A stretch of DNA of 64,000 nucleotides from Deltaproteobacteria bacterium (GCA_029261855.1 JAJDAN010000089.1:124001-188000), one strand, 5' to 3'; positions 40,688-50,896 are shown, counted from the stretch's first letter. Numbers and translations are program-made. The notes: a model not told the origin generated them from the letters alone.

Positions 40688-43600
40688 ATGGACGACACCG
40701 CTCTCGAAGCCCTTGTCTCGAGCGCATCCGAACGAATCGCCGCGGACGACCGCCCCCTCTTCGACCGCTGCGCGAGGCGGCTGCTCGAGGGCGTCGAGTC
40801 CCACCCCAGCGGTGGACCGGTTGCCCTCGCCGCCCTGACGACGGAGGCCTTCGAGTGGATCCGGTTGCGGGAGCCGGGGCAGACCTGCGTCCGCGTGCGG
40901 AACTGCCCGGACCGACCGGGCCACAGCGTGCTCGAGACGCTCCAGGACGATCGCCCCTTCATCCTCGACACCCTCGAGCTGGTGCTGGCGCGCTTTGGGG
41001 TCCAGGAACGCCTGGTCATCCACCCCATCCTGCGGGTCGTCCGGGACGCTTCGGGTCAGCTGCTCGACATCCAGCCGGGCTCGAACGGCGAGCCGAGCGA
41101 GTCCTACGTCTATATCGAGTTCACGCCGCCGATCGAGGCGCCGCGCCGTCTCCGCGAGCTCGAGAATCACGTGCGGCAGGTGATGTCCTGGGTGGCCGAC
41201 GTCACCGAGGACCACCGCCGCATGATCCGCGCCGTCCGCGAGCTCAGCGCGAACCTCGAGTTCGCGGGGCCCTCCATCGAGGGCGGGACCAACCGCACCG
41301 AGCGCGTCCAGAGCTTTCTCGACTGGGTGATCGACGGCCGCTTCCTGCTCGTCGGGACCCGCCGCTACCGGGCCAGCCGAGCCGGCGGCGAGCTCGAGGT
41401 CCAGATCATCCCTCAGACCGGGCTCGGGATGTGGCGAGACGACGGTGCCAGCCGGTTGAAGGAGCCCTTGCGCGGAGACGCGGTCCCCGCAGAGATCCGG
41501 GAAGACCTCGAGGACCCGCGCATCATCCTGATCAGCAAGTCGCACATGGAATCGCGCATCCACCGCGCGGGCCGGCTCGACCGCATCTTCGTCAAGGAAC
41601 ACGACGAAGGGGGAAATCTCACCGGCTTCACGATCCTCGTCGGGCTCTTCACACGCCGCGTCCTGCGCACGCCGGGGTCTCAGATCCCGCTGCTGTCCGA
41701 ACGCCTGCGCGAGCTGATCGATCGCATGGGCCTGACCTATGGGTCGCACGCGCACCAGGCCATCGTCACGGCCTTCGACTCGCTCCCCGTCGAGCTGCTG
41801 GTGGGCGCCGACGTGGATCGTCTCGCCGACCTGCTTCCCGAGCTGGTATCGGCCGCGTCCGCGAAGTCCGTACGGCTGGTGACTCGAACCCACCCGCGCG
41901 GGCGGCTTCTCTATGCCGCCATCGTGATCCCGCGCGAGCACTACCGCGAGGACCTGCGGGTCGAGATCCGACAGCTGCTGATGCGGCGCACGGGCGCTCG
42001 CTTCATCGACGACCGCACCTCCTTCGTCGAGGAAGGTGCCGCGATCGTTCACTGCTTCTGCACCTCCGCAGAAGGCGAGACGATCCACGCCGATCTGTCG
42101 CGCCTCGAGGAGGAGGTGCGGCAGCTGTGCTCGCCCTGGGAAGACCAGCTGCTCGACGCCCTGCGCGAGGCCCTCGACGGCGACGCGGCCCGCAGTCTCG
42201 CCGCGCGCTACGAACGCGCCTTCCCAGAGACCCTCCACGTCGCCACCCACGCGACGGATGCGGTCCGCGACGTACGGGGTCTCGAAGCGCTGGCAGAAGC
42301 CGGGCAGCCCCAGTGCGCGCTCTTCTTCGATCGCGACGATGACGAACGCGAAACCTCGACCCTTCGCCTCTATCTGGCCGAAAGTCCCCTGCTTTCGGAT
42401 GTCCTTCCGATCGCCGACCACTTCGGCCTCCAGGTGCTGGACGCCCAGCTCTTCGAGATCTCGCCGGCGGATCGGCCCGAATGTTTCATCGAATCCCTGC
42501 GGATCCTGCCGCTCGGCACCACCCAGGACGATCTCGACGCCATCTCCCCCAACCTGTCCGACGCGCTCCAGGCCACGCTGACCGGCGAGATGCAGAGCGA
42601 CGCGCTCAACGCTCTCGTGCTCGCCGCCGGCCTCGACTGGCGACAGGTCGACCTGCTGCGGGCCTATCAGGAGTACTTCCTTCGCATCCAGGGCGTGCTG
42701 TCGAGGCCCTACCTATGCCGCGTATTGATCGACAACCCGGTCGCCGCACGCATGCTCGTGCACTGGTTCGAGGCGCGCTTCGATCCGACTCTCGACGACA
42801 CCCAGCGGGCACCTCGGGCGCAGGACCTCGAGCAGGCGCTGCAGTCCTACCGGGACCGCATCACCGCGCTCAATGAGGACCGGGCCCTACGGGGCTTCTT
42901 CGACCTGATCCGCGCGACGGTGCGAACCAACTATTTCGCGCCCGCCTCCCGGCCGCACCGAGTCGTCCTGAAGTTCGACCCACGCGGGATCGGCGAGCTG
43001 TCGGGCGTGGTTCCGCATCGGGAAATCTTCGTGCACTCGGCCGAGCTCACGGGCATCCACCTGCGCGGCGGACCGGTCGCGCGCGGCGGACTGCGCTGGA
43101 GCGACCGCCACGACGACCTGCGCGTGGAAGTCCTCGATCTCATGAGCACCCAGATGCTCAAGAACGGGATCATCGTCCCGGTCGGCGCGAAGGGCGGGTT
43201 CGTCATGCGCCGCGAGGGACTCTCGCCCGCGGAAGCGCGTGCCGGCGCCGACGAGCAGTACCGCGTCTTCATCGCGAGCCTGCTGGACGTGACCGACAAC
43301 CTCTCTCCCGAGGGTAACGTCCTGCCGCCGGCGGGCGTGCTCCGATTGGACGGCGACGACCCCTACCTGGTGGTGGCAGCCGACAAGGGGACCGCGCACC
43401 TCTCGGACACCGCGAACGAGATCGCGTTGAGCCGGGACTTCTGGCTCGGCGACGCCTTCGCATCCGGTGGGTCGGAGGGCTACGACCACAAGCGCTACGC
43501 GATCACCGCGCGCGGCGCATGGGAATGCGTCAAGCACCACCTCTTCGGTCTCGGGGTCGACCCGGAACGAGACAGCTACGAGGTCGCGGGCATCGGCGAC

Positions 43601-45478
43601 ATGTCGGGAGACGTCTTCGGCAACGGCCTGCTGCTGATGCGGCGCGCGAAGCTGCTCGCTGCCTTCGACCACCGCCACGTCTTCCTCGACCCGGACCCGG
43701 ACCCGGATCGCTCGTTTGCCGAGCGCAAGCGTCTGTTCGAGCTGAAGAACTCCAGCTGGGACGACTACGCGAAGGACATCCTGTCGGAAGGCGGCGGCGT
43801 CTGGCCGCGTGGGTCGAAGCGCATCCCGATACCGAAGGCGCTCCGTGCGCGCCTGGGGCTCGGCGACGAGGCCAGCGGGCAGGCGGTCGTCCGGGCCATC
43901 CTCGGCCTGGACGTCGACATCCTCTGGAACGGTGGCATCGGGACCTACGTCAAGGCCGCTCACGAGAACCATGCCGAGGTCGGCGACCGCGCGAACGACG
44001 CCGTCCGCATCGACGCCGGCGCGCTGCGCGCCCGCATCGTGGGCGAAGGCGGCAACCTGGGCCTCACCCAGGCCGCCCGGGTGGAAGCCGCCGGGAACGG
44101 CGTCTGCATGGACACCGACGCCATCCACAACAGTGCGGGTGTGGACCTTTCGGATCACGAGGTCAACTTCAAGATCGCGCTGGCGCCGCTGGTGCGTTCG
44201 GGACGGCTCAGCCCGGAAGAACGTCGCGCCTTGCTCTTCGACGTGGCCGAGCAGGCCTGCGAGAGCACCCTCGCCCACAACCGCGGACAGGCGATGGCGA
44301 TCTCGCTCGACGAGATCCGCTCGCGTCAGGATTCGGAAGCGTTCGCGAACGCCCTCACCAGTCTGTGCGAGCACGCCGGCTACGCGCCGTCGGACCTCGA
44401 CCTGCCGGACGCGGAAGCCCTGCGCGCCCGCGCCGCCGAGGGGCGAGGATTGCTGCGGCCCGAGCTGGCCGTGCTGCTCGGGCTCGCCAAGCTCGAGCTC
44501 AAGGCCGCGCTCCACGACAGCGGCTTCACCGAGAGCCCCTATCTCGAACCGATCTACCGCTCGTACTTCCCGGCGCGCTTCCGCGACGAGCTACCCGAAG
44601 CACTCGAGGGCCACCGCCTGCGCGCGGAGATCGCCACCCTGTGCGTCGTCAACCAGCTGGTGGACGACGGCGGCGCGGCCCTCTTCCCCTCGCTGCAGGG
44701 CGAGCTCGGTGTGGACGCCGCGACCACCGCGGCCGCCATGCTGCTGGCCGCCGACGTCATGCGAGTACCGGAAGTACGCCGTCAGATCGAGGACGAGACG
44801 TCGATGTCGCGCGCCTCCATCTACGCGATGCTCGTCGAACTCGACGACGGGGTCCGCACCGTGGCCCGCTTCCTGGTCAAGGCCGGGATTGCCGGGCTCG
44901 ACCTCGAGCGCGCCCAGCGCTGGCGCGTGGCACTCGACGGACTCTTCGCCGGACTGCGGAACTTCCTCGCGCCGAGTGAGCTCCGCCGCCTCGACGAGCG
45001 CCGCAATCGCTTCACGGAAGCCGGGCTCCCGCGTGACCTGGCCGATCGGGTGGCCTGTTTGCCCCTCGCGGACCGGGGCCTCAACATCCTGCGCGTGATC
45101 GAGACGACGTCGATGTCCCCGGTCGAGGCGGCCCGGGTCTACACCCACCTGGGAGAGCGAGCCGGGCTCAACTGGATGTACGAGCGCCTGGTTTCGATTC
45201 ACAGCGGCACCTTCTGGGACCGGATGATCCTGGCGGATCTGCGGCAGAATCTGCTCGACCTGCAGCGCGCCATCACCGAGCACGTCTTGATCGGGAAGCC
45301 GGACGACCCGAGCATTCCCCTCGACAGGTTCCTCGCGACCCACGCGGACGACATCCGTCGCGTCCGCGAGCTGCAGCAGAGAGTCGCCGCGACGGCGACG
45401 CCGAGCGCTCTATCGGCGATTGCAGCGCGCTTCGAACGTCTGCGCCCGCGGATCGCAAACGACGCGAGCGATTCATGA
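40688..45478 (+). CDS. NAD-specific glutamate dehydrogenase (large, about 180 kDa type)
   Basis: A 1596-residue protein of the large bacterial NAD-GDH family, which interconverts glutamate and 2-oxoglutarate with ammonia. The N-terminal half holds ACT-like and helical regulatory regions. The catalytic core is about residues 790-1220: GIHLRGGPVARGGLRWSDR, then KNGIIVPVGAKGGFV with the substrate Lys (near 830-845), NGIGTYVKA-type segment DILWNGGIGTYVK (near 1078) and RIVGEGGNLGLTQAARVE with the nucleotide loop. The rest is a long helical C-terminus. Length matches the family (1500-1650). The start ATG follows TACAGT by eight bases. Confidence 0.95.
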   Translation: MDDTALEALVSSASERIAADDRPLFDRCARRLLEGVESHPSGGPVALAALTTEAFEWIRLREPGQTCVRVRNCPDRPGHSVLETLQDDRPFILDTLELVLARFGVQERLVIHPILRVVRDASGQLLDIQPGSNGEPSESYVYIEFTPPIEAPRRLRELENHVRQVMSWVADVTEDHRRMIRAVRELSANLEFAGPSIEGGTNRTERVQSFLDWVIDGRFLLVGTRRYRASRAGGELEVQIIPQTGLGMWRDDGASRLKEPLRGDAVPAEIREDLEDPRIILISKSHMESRIHRAGRLDRIFVKEHDEGGNLTGFTILVGLFTRRVLRTPGSQIPLLSERLRELIDRMGLTYGSHAHQAIVTAFDSLPVELLVGADVDRLADLLPELVSAASAKSVRLVTRTHPRGRLLYAAIVIPREHYREDLRVEIRQLLMRRTGARFIDDRTSFVEEGAAIVHCFCTSAEGETIHADLSRLEEEVRQLCSPWEDQLLDALREALDGDAARSLAARYERAFPETLHVATHATDAVRDVRGLEALAEAGQPQCALFFDRDDDERETSTLRLYLAESPLLSDVLPIADHFGLQVLDAQLFEISPADRPECFIESLRILPLGTTQDDLDAISPNLSDALQATLTGEMQSDALNALVLAAGLDWRQVDLLRAYQEYFLRIQGVLSRPYLCRVLIDNPVAARMLVHWFEARFDPTLDDTQRAPRAQDLEQALQSYRDRITALNEDRALRGFFDLIRATVRTNYFAPASRPHRVVLKFDPRGIGELSGVVPHREIFVHSAELTGIHLRGGPVARGGLRWSDRHDDLRVEVLDLMSTQMLKNGIIVPVGAKGGFVMRREGLSPAEARAGADEQYRVFIASLLDVTDNLSPEGNVLPPAGVLRLDGDDPYLVVAADKGTAHLSDTANEIALSRDFWLGDAFASGGSEGYDHKRYAITARGAWECVKHHLFGLGVDPERDSYEVAGIGDMSGDVFGNGLLLMRRAKLLAAFDHRHVFLDPDPDPDRSFAERKRLFELKNSSWDDYAKDILSEGGGVWPRGSKRIPIPKALRARLGLGDEASGQAVVRAILGLDVDILWNGGIGTYVKAAHENHAEVGDRANDAVRIDAGALRARIVGEGGNLGLTQAARVEAAGNGVCMDTDAIHNSAGVDLSDHEVNFKIALAPLVRSGRLSPEERRALLFDVAEQACESTLAHNRGQAMAISLDEIRSRQDSEAFANALTSLCEHAGYAPSDLDLPDAEALRARAAEGRGLLRPELAVLLGLAKLELKAALHDSGFTESPYLEPIYRSYFPARFRDELPEALEGHRLRAEIATLCVVNQLVDDGGAALFPSLQGELGVDAATTAAAMLLAADVMRVPEVRRQIEDETSMSRASIYAMLVELDDGVRTVARFLVKAGIAGLDLERAQRWRVALDGLFAGLRNFLAPSELRRLDERRNRFTEAGLPRDLADRVACLPLADRGLNILRVIETTSMSPVEAARVYTHLGERAGLNWMYERLVSIHSGTFWDRMILADLRQNLLDLQRAITEHVLIGKPDDPSIPLDRFLATHADDIRRVRELQQRVAATATPSALSAIAARFERLRPRIANDASDS

Positions 45479-45773
45479 CCGGCTTGTCCCTCGCGACTCT
45501 CGCAAACCTGGCCGAGATGTCGGTCTTCCGGCGCATCGCCCCTCTCGGTCTGCTCCTCGATCTGGCTGGCGGCATCATCGTCACCATGTCCGCAAGCTCG
45601 CCATCTGGCAGCAGGACATGCGCGCCGCGCAGAACCAACCGTCCTGGGGCGAGTGGTTCGAGTGGCTCGCGGACCGCGCGCGCCAGGCCAAGCACGAGGC
45701 TCAGCCCGCCCACATGCGACACCGGGACTGGAAGCCGCAACCCGTTCGCGAGACGACGAGAAAAGGAGACACG
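45479..45773 (+). other. 295-bp gap after glutamate dehydrogenase, with a weak coding trace
   Basis: No convincing gene. An open frame in phase with the next gene (from the ATG at 45618) has high GC at third positions and translates to a polar, Trp-rich leader (WGEWFEWLADRARQ). It is probably a remnant or a short 5' extension. The first 130 bases look non-coding. The next gene's own start has an excellent ribosome site. Confidence 0.4.
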
Positions 45774-46154
45774 ATGTCGATTGCACTGAGGATCCTGGTC
45801 GGCGTGGTCGCTGCCCTGTTCGCGATGCTGGGCGCTCGCTGGATGCTCGCGCCCACGACCATCGCCGCCGAGCAGGCCATGACCCTGGCGAGCCCCGTGG
45901 CCCTGAACACAGCGCGCGGCGACATTGGCGGTCTGTTCGTCGGCGGCGCGCTGCTGTGCGTGCTGGGGCTCGTCCGAAAGCAGGGTCACTGGCTGCAGGC
46001 GGCGGCGGTGCTGGTCGGCTGCGTGGCGGTCGGTCGGGTGCTGGGAATGGCGCTGGATGGCTTCGCGCCCGAGAGCGGATCCGCGTTCGCCGTCGAGCTG
46101 GTGATCGTCGCGGTGCTGCTGCTGGCCGCACGCTCGGGGCCGAAGACCGCCTAG
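45774..46154 (+). CDS. Hypothetical four-helix membrane protein (DUF4345-like)
   Basis: A 126-residue protein with four hydrophobic helices, an Arg/Trp segment after helix 1 (GARWMLAPTTIAAEQAM) and a conserved-looking ARGDIGGLFVGGALLCVLG. This resembles DUF4345-type small membrane proteins, whose function is not known. The ATG has AAAAGGAGA seven bases upstream, a clear ribosome site. It stands between the glutamate dehydrogenase and the histidine kinase genes with no evident link to either. Confidence 0.72.
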   Translation: MSIALRILVGVVAALFAMLGARWMLAPTTIAAEQAMTLASPVALNTARGDIGGLFVGGALLCVLGLVRKQGHWLQAAAVLVGCVAVGRVLGMALDGFAPESGSAFAVELVIVAVLLLAARSGPKTA

Positions 46155-46226
46155 ATCGGGGCAGGGGCAGCCCTGCCGCGGCCCGGATCGCTTCGCCCGG
46201 CATAAACCCGAGGCGGCGGCTCGCCG

Positions 46227-48044
46227 ATGAGACTCGCCGTGAACGCTGTCGCCGTCGCCAATGCTACGACCTTCGCTCTCAGCTGCGTGCTCGGCGCACT
46301 CGTGCTCGCGCGAGGCCCGGCCGGAGCGCTTCACCGCTATCTGCTGCTGCTGGTCGGTGGCATCCTGATCTGGTCCGGCGGTGCGGTCTGGCGGGCCATG
46401 CCGGTGGACCATGAGCAGATGATGGCGGCCCACCACCTGGTCTTCCTCGGGGTGAACGCAGTCCCCGTCATCTGGCTGATGCTGTCGCTGAACGTCGCGA
46501 GGCCCCAGTTCTTCGAGGCGCACCCGCGGAGAAAGCTCTGGCTCGTTCTACCCGGGGTGCTGCTCTACATCGCCTTCGTCACGAACCCGGCACACGGCGC
46601 CTTTGCGCATATCCAGTTCGAACGCTTCGAACGTGGCCCCCTGTTCTGGGGCATGATCGCCTGGGCGTTCGCCTGCAGCGTTTCCAGTACGCTGGTGCTG
46701 CTGCAACGGGCACGCAGCCTGGCCGCGCAGGACGAGCGCTGGAGCGCGGCGAACCTGCTCGCGGTCGCGCTGATTCCCCAGGTGGTGGCAGCCACCTATC
46801 TGTTCCACATCGTGCCGTGGCCGATCGATCCGACGCCTGCGTCGCTCGGGATCTCCGCCGCCCTGCTCTACCCGATCCTGCTCCGACGCCGCACCTTCGA
46901 AGACCTGCCCCTGCTGCGCCGCGACGTGATCGAGCACCTGGCCGACGCAGTGGTGATCGCCGACCCGGACGGACGCATCGTCGACCTGAACCCCGCAGCC
47001 GAGACCCTGGTCGCCGTCGAGCAGCTCCCGCGCGAGATCCCGCTCGCCGACCTTCTCGCCGAGATCGCTCCCGAGCAGGGCGCCGACGTCGCTCGCGCGG
47101 TGTTCGAGCACGGTTCCGTCGCCTGCCCCGACCTGAAGGCCAGCGACGGTCGGCGCTTTCGGCTGCAGGCGGCACGGGTCACCGGCGTCGCGGGAGCGAG
47201 CGCCGGCTACTTCGTCGTACTGCACGACCGATCTCCGGAGCTGCGCGCCGAACGCGGACTGCGCGTCGCACAGAAGCTCGAAAGCGTGGGGCTGCTGGCG
47301 GCCGGGATCGCCCACGAAGTGAACAATCCCCTTGCCTTCGTGCGGTCGAACCTCGGTCACCTGAGCGAGGGTGCCGAGCTGGCGAAGCGGCTGGCGGGCG
47401 GCGACGTTGCCGAAGCCGCCGTTCTCGCCGAGATGCCCGAGGTGCTCGCCGAGACGCGCCAGGGGATCGAGCGCATCGCCGAGATCGTCTCCGGGATCCG
47501 CGGGCTCTCGCGCGACATCGACCCGGGTCGGCGACCCCTCGATCTCACCGAGGTCGCCAACGAGGCCATTCGCATGGCAGTCCTCGGGCGCTTTCAATGT
47601 CCCGTCGAGAGGCGCTTCGACCCGGCGTTGCCCGCTGTGTCGGGCTCTCAGGGAGAGCTCATCCAGGTACTGCTCAACCTGCTCCTGAACGCCGCCCAGG
47701 CGGTCGCGCATCAGAAGGAGCGGAAGGTCCGGGTCTCGACGAGCGCGACGTCGGACACAGTCACGGTCACCGTCGAGGACAACGGTCCGGGGATCCCCGA
47801 CGCGCTGCTCGATCGCATCTTCGACCCCTTCTTCACGACGAAGGGCCCGGACCAGGGGAGCGGCCTGGGCCTCTCGATCGCATTCGATCTGGTGCGCGAC
47901 CACGGCGGCCAGCTCGAGGTCGATGCGAGCCCCCTCGGCGGAGCACGCTTCGCGCTCCGGCTACCCGTCCCGCACGGCCCCTATGACATCTCGCCTGCCA
48001 GCAGCGCCCTCGATGCGATCAGCTCTTCCGCCAGGAAGTCGTAG
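46227..48044 (+). CDS. Membrane sensor histidine kinase (7TM N-terminus, PAS)
   Basis: A 605-residue histidine kinase. Seven hydrophobic segments lie in residues 1-220, as in the 'histidine kinase N-terminal 7TM' family. A PAS domain follows at about 232-335 ([18 protein letters not shown]). The H-box is [12 protein letters not shown] with the phosphorylated His363. The ATPase motifs are [27 protein letters not shown] and GSGLGLS. The HxxNNP type of H-box is common to NtrB-like and hybrid kinases. No response regulator is adjacent. The last ~20 residues are encoded antisense to the 3' end of the LysR gene (64-bp convergent overlap). Confidence 0.93.
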   Translation: MRLAVNAVAVANATTFALSCVLGALVLARGPAGALHRYLLLLVGGILIWSGGAVWRAMPVDHEQMMAAHHLVFLGVNAVPVIWLMLSLNVARPQFFEAHPRRKLWLVLPGVLLYIAFVTNPAHGAFAHIQFERFERGPLFWGMIAWAFACSVSSTLVLLQRARSLAAQDERWSAANLLAVALIPQVVAATYLFHIVPWPIDPTPASLGISAALLYPILLRRRTFEDLPLLRRDVIEHLADAVVIADPDGRIVDLNPAAETLVAVEQLPREIPLADLLAEIAPEQGADVARAVFEHGSVACPDLKASDGRRFRLQAARVTGVAGASAGYFVVLHDRSPELRAERGLRVAQKLESVGLLAAGIAHEVNNPLAFVRSNLGHLSEGAELAKRLAGGDVAEAAVLAEMPEVLAETRQGIERIAEIVSGIRGLSRDIDPGRRPLDLTEVANEAIRMAVLGRFQCPVERRFDPALPAVSGSQGELIQVLLNLLLNAAQAVAHQKERKVRVSTSATSDTVTVTVEDNGPGIPDALLDRIFDPFFTTKGPDQGSGLGLSIAFDLVRDHGGQLEVDASPLGGARFALRLPVPHGPYDISPASSALDAISSSARKS

Positions 48045-48943
48045 GTCGCGCGAATGCGAGCGCTTCGGCGCAGGCCGGGATGGGTGACGAGCCAGAGCTC
48101 CGCGCGCAGCTCCGCCTCTTCGGGCAGCACACGGACGAGGCTCGGATCGCGATTGGCGATGAAGCAGGCCTGACCGCCGATTCCGAAGCCCGCCCGGATC
48201 GCGGCGAGCTGCCCCGGCATCGTGTTCGCTCGGTACACCACACGGGCGGGGCCGATCAGCTGGTCGACGAAGCCGCCGGTGCCGGTGTAGAGGTCGCCCT
48301 CGTCGAAGCCCACGGCGAGGTGATCGGCGAGCTCCCCGGCGTTCCGGGGCAACCCGTGCGCGTCGACGTACACGCGGGATGCATAGAGGCCGAGGACCAG
48401 CTCGCCGACCCGGCGAGCAGTGAGCTCGGCCTGGCGCGGACGGCCCAGGCGGATGGCGATGTCCGCCTCGCGGCGCAGCATGTCCACGGCGTTGAGCCGG
48501 ATGATGATCTCGAAGGCGATGCCCGGATAGCGCTCGCGGAACTTCGCCAGCGCCGGCGTGAGCCACTCGACGGCGATTCCGTCGGTGGCGGTGATCCGCA
48601 CGAGCCCGGCGAGTGCGCGGTCCCGGCCAGTCATTGCGAGCTCTACGGACTGGGCGCCGCGCTCCATTTCGCGCGCGGGCTCGATCAGGGCCTCACCGGC
48701 TTCGGTCAGCTCGAGCCCCTGCGGACTGCGGCGAAACAGCTCGACGGCCAGGCTCTCTTCCAGGGCGGCGATCCGTCGGCTCAAGGTGGGCTGGCTGACG
48801 CCGAGATCGCGAGCGGCCGCGGACAGGCTGCCGTCCCGGGCCACGACGAGAAAGTCCTTCAAAGACGACCAGTTGAGGGATCGAAGCGGATCGAGGGAAG
48901 GCGGCGGCGACTCGGACGTACGAACAGCCATACGAATACGCAT
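47981..48943 (-). CDS. LysR-family transcriptional regulator
   Basis: A 320-residue LysR protein. The winged HTH is in residues 24-84: SLKDFLVVARDGSLSAAARD, LGVSQPTLSRRIAALEESL, then VELFRRSPQGLELTEAGE. The effector domain follows to the end with the strand DIAIRLG. It probably regulates the divergent small-protein and amidase genes and itself. The ATG at 48943 lies six bases after TATAGT (minus strand); an ATG four codons further in is an alternative. Its 3' end overlaps the kinase gene by 64 bp in antisense. Confidence 0.93.
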   Translation of the reverse strand: MRIRMAVRTSESPPPSLDPLRSLNWSSLKDFLVVARDGSLSAAARDLGVSQPTLSRRIAALEESLAVELFRRSPQGLELTEAGEALIEPAREMERGAQSVELAMTGRDRALAGLVRITATDGIAVEWLTPALAKFRERYPGIAFEIIIRLNAVDMLRREADIAIRLGRPRQAELTARRVGELVLGLYASRVYVDAHGLPRNAGELADHLAVGFDEGDLYTGTGGFVDQLIGPARVVYRANTMPGQLAAIRAGFGIGGQACFIANRDPSLVRVLPEEAELRAELWLVTHPGLRRSARIRATYDFLAEELIASRALLAGEMS

Positions 48944-49026
48944 AGCAGAACTATAAATTCTCCCATTCTCTATTCGAATTCGTTCACCGATGATCCCTTC
49001 ACGCGCCCAATCGGGAGTAAAGAGTC
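48944..49026. promoter_or_regulatory. A/T-rich divergent control region for LysR and the 91-residue protein
   Basis: For the LysR gene, a -10 TATAGT (48950-48955, minus strand) lies six bases before its ATG, with a TTCGAA -35-like element 17 bases further up. That hexamer is within the palindrome ATTCGAAT (48972-48979), a possible LysR binding half. Facing the other way, GGGAG precedes the next ATG. The region is far less GC-rich than its surroundings. Confidence 0.5.
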
Positions 49027-49302
49027 ATGAGCACCAGCCTGAACGATCGCCCGCTCCTTTCCGCCCATTCCGCCCGATCTGCCCGTCGTTCGACGGCCCT
49101 GCGCACGCTCGCCCTCAGCGCGCTGGCCGGCGCGTTGCTGGGGTCGGCCCTGACGGCCGTCGCAGCCGATCGGGTGCGAGCTGCCCTGGCGCTGGCCCCC
49201 ACACCGATCGCGATCGAGTTCCCGAAGCGCCCGCTCGAGCGGGAATGGCGCGGCTACAAGACGCCGGTCGACCCCGACAGCCTGTTCCGCAAGCGCCGGT
49301 AG
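49027..49302 (+). CDS. Hypothetical small exported or anchored protein
   Basis: A 91-residue protein. A Ser/Arg-rich N-terminus (residues 1-26) precedes a hydrophobic segment (about 27-47, Ala/Leu-rich), followed by a polar, Arg-rich tail (REWRGYKTPVDPDSLFRKRR). It could be a single-span membrane protein or have a cleaved signal near AVAA. No family is recognised. It starts divergently from LysR with GGGAG upstream and precedes the amidase gene by 77 bp, so it may be co-regulated with it. Confidence 0.6.
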   Translation: MSTSLNDRPLLSAHSARSARRSTALRTLALSALAGALLGSALTAVAADRVRAALALAPTPIAIEFPKRPLEREWRGYKTPVDPDSLFRKRR

Positions 49303-49379
49303 CTCCTCACAGATCGAGCCGCTCGCGTCGGCCTTCTCCGGTAGGCTCCGTCGTTCTCGCAACGCAGACGGAGGTGGGA

Positions 49380-50777
49380 ATGGAGACTGTCGTCGAGCAG
49401 GCCGAGCAGGTGAGACGGGGCGAGCGAAGCGCGCGCGACTGCGTCGACGCCTCACTCGAACGAATCGCGAAGCACGCCGAAGCGCTGGGTGCATTCATCG
49501 CCGTAGACGCGGCGCTTGCACGCCGCTGCGCTGACGACGTCGACACCCGGATCGCGCGCGGTGAAGACCCGGGCCCGCTCGCCGGCGTGCCCTTCGGCGT
49601 GAAGGACGCCGATTCCTGTGCAGGTCTGCCGCTCACCCACGGCTCGCTACTCGGCAAGGGGCGCCCCGTGCAGGATCGAGACAGCGTCCACGTCGCGCGG
49701 CTGCGCGCCGCGGGAGCCGTGCCCGTGGGCGTCACCGCCGCCCCCGAGTTCGGGGCGATCAGCTGGACCCGCTCGCGGGCCTGGGGAGTCGCCCGCAATC
49801 CCTGGAGTCTCGATCGCACTCCGGGCGGTTCGAGCGGCGGATCCGCGTCCGCCGTCGCCGCGGGCCTCGTGCCCTTTGCGACCGCCGGCGACGGTGGCGG
49901 GTCGACGCGCATTCCCGCCGCCTACAGCGGCCTCGTCGGGCACAAGCCCAGCTTCGGGCGCATCCCGCGAGAAGGCGCGACGACGTCGCAAACCGCCGTC
50001 TGGGGAGCACTCGTCACCTGCGTCCGCGACGCCGCCCGGCATCTCGACGTCGCCGCGGGACCCGACGACCGGGATCGCACCTCGCTCCCCGCTTCCGGCG
50101 TCCGTTACGAAGACGCCATCGAGACACTGGACGTAGCCGGCCTCCGCTGCATGTGGTCCGACGATCTGGGCTTCGCCGCCGTCGACCCGGAGGTGCGCGA
50201 GCTGTGCGCGGCGGCCGCGTCCACGTTGATCGAAGACGCCGGACTCGAGAGAGCCGACGCGCCCCTCGCCCTCGAGGACCTGTTTCGGGCGTGGTCCAAT
50301 TCGTCCGCCATCGACGTCTGGCTGCACCTCGAGAAGGGGGACTGGCCGGCGCGCGCCGACGACTTCGGCAGCAACATCCGGAACAGTCTCGAGGCCACCG
50401 AAGGTATCCCGCTGCCCTGGTACACGAAGGTCTTGCGCAGCCGCACCGCGCTCGAGGCGAGCGTGGCCGACATCTTCGAAGCGGTCGACGTCCTCGTGAC
50501 GCCCACGACGGCGATCCCCGCCCACGTGGCGGAAGGCCCGCCGCCCGGGACCATCGACGGGCGCGAGGTGCATCCGGCGATGTCCGTGCCGTTCACGATG
50601 CTCGCGAACCTGTGCTGGAACCCGGCGGTGTCGGTGCCGGCAGGGGTCACCCGCGACGGCCTGCCTGTCGGCTTGCAGATCATGACCCGCCGTCACGCAG
50701 ATGACGTCGCGCTGCGGCTCGCGCGAATCGTCGAGCAGTCGCGCCCGTGGCCGCGTCTGGCTCCGGCCTACCGTTGA
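49380..50777 (+). CDS. Amidase-signature hydrolase
   Basis: A 465-residue amidase (AS) family enzyme. The Lys of the Ser-cisSer-Lys triad is in LAGVPFGVKD (about 67-76), and the glycine-rich signature is TPGGSSGGSASAVAAG (about 148-163), where cis-Ser is expected. The nucleophile follows in DGGGSTRIPAAYSGLVGHKPS (Ser at about 175). The usual Gly-Gly-Ser-Ile-Arg reads Gly-Gly-Ser-Thr-Arg. Substrates range from carboxylic amides to nylon oligomers and Glu-tRNA intermediates; this one is unknown and stands alone. GGAGGTGGG lies before the ATG. LysR and the small protein are upstream; the RND adaptor follows. Confidence 0.9.
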   Translation: METVVEQAEQVRRGERSARDCVDASLERIAKHAEALGAFIAVDAALARRCADDVDTRIARGEDPGPLAGVPFGVKDADSCAGLPLTHGSLLGKGRPVQDRDSVHVARLRAAGAVPVGVTAAPEFGAISWTRSRAWGVARNPWSLDRTPGGSSGGSASAVAAGLVPFATAGDGGGSTRIPAAYSGLVGHKPSFGRIPREGATTSQTAVWGALVTCVRDAARHLDVAAGPDDRDRTSLPASGVRYEDAIETLDVAGLRCMWSDDLGFAAVDPEVRELCAAAASTLIEDAGLERADAPLALEDLFRAWSNSSAIDVWLHLEKGDWPARADDFGSNIRNSLEATEGIPLPWYTKVLRSRTALEASVADIFEAVDVLVTPTTAIPAHVAEGPPPGTIDGREVHPAMSVPFTMLANLCWNPAVSVPAGVTRDGLPVGLQIMTRRHADDVALRLARIVEQSRPWPRLAPAYR

Positions 50778-50896
50778 TGGAGTCGCAGCGCCCCTCCGAT
50801 CTGGCGCGAACCCGCGCCCAGTCGGTTAGAGTGCCTGTTACGGTGCCTGGGGGAATCGGAAGCGCGGCGTCGGACGGCGCCCGAGCGGGAGTGTTC

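Noticed and set aside
40673-42421. Long antisense frames opposite the glutamate dehydrogenase (also 42887-44515 and 57265-62187)
   Set aside because: High GC produces long open frames on both strands; these give low-complexity Arg/Val/Asp-rich translations, and the sense frames encode clear, motif-bearing proteins.
45475-45789. A 104-codon frame after glutamate dehydrogenase
   Set aside because: The translation is Ser/Arg/Thr-rich, without ribosome site or recognisable features, and overlaps the well-supported gene at 45774.
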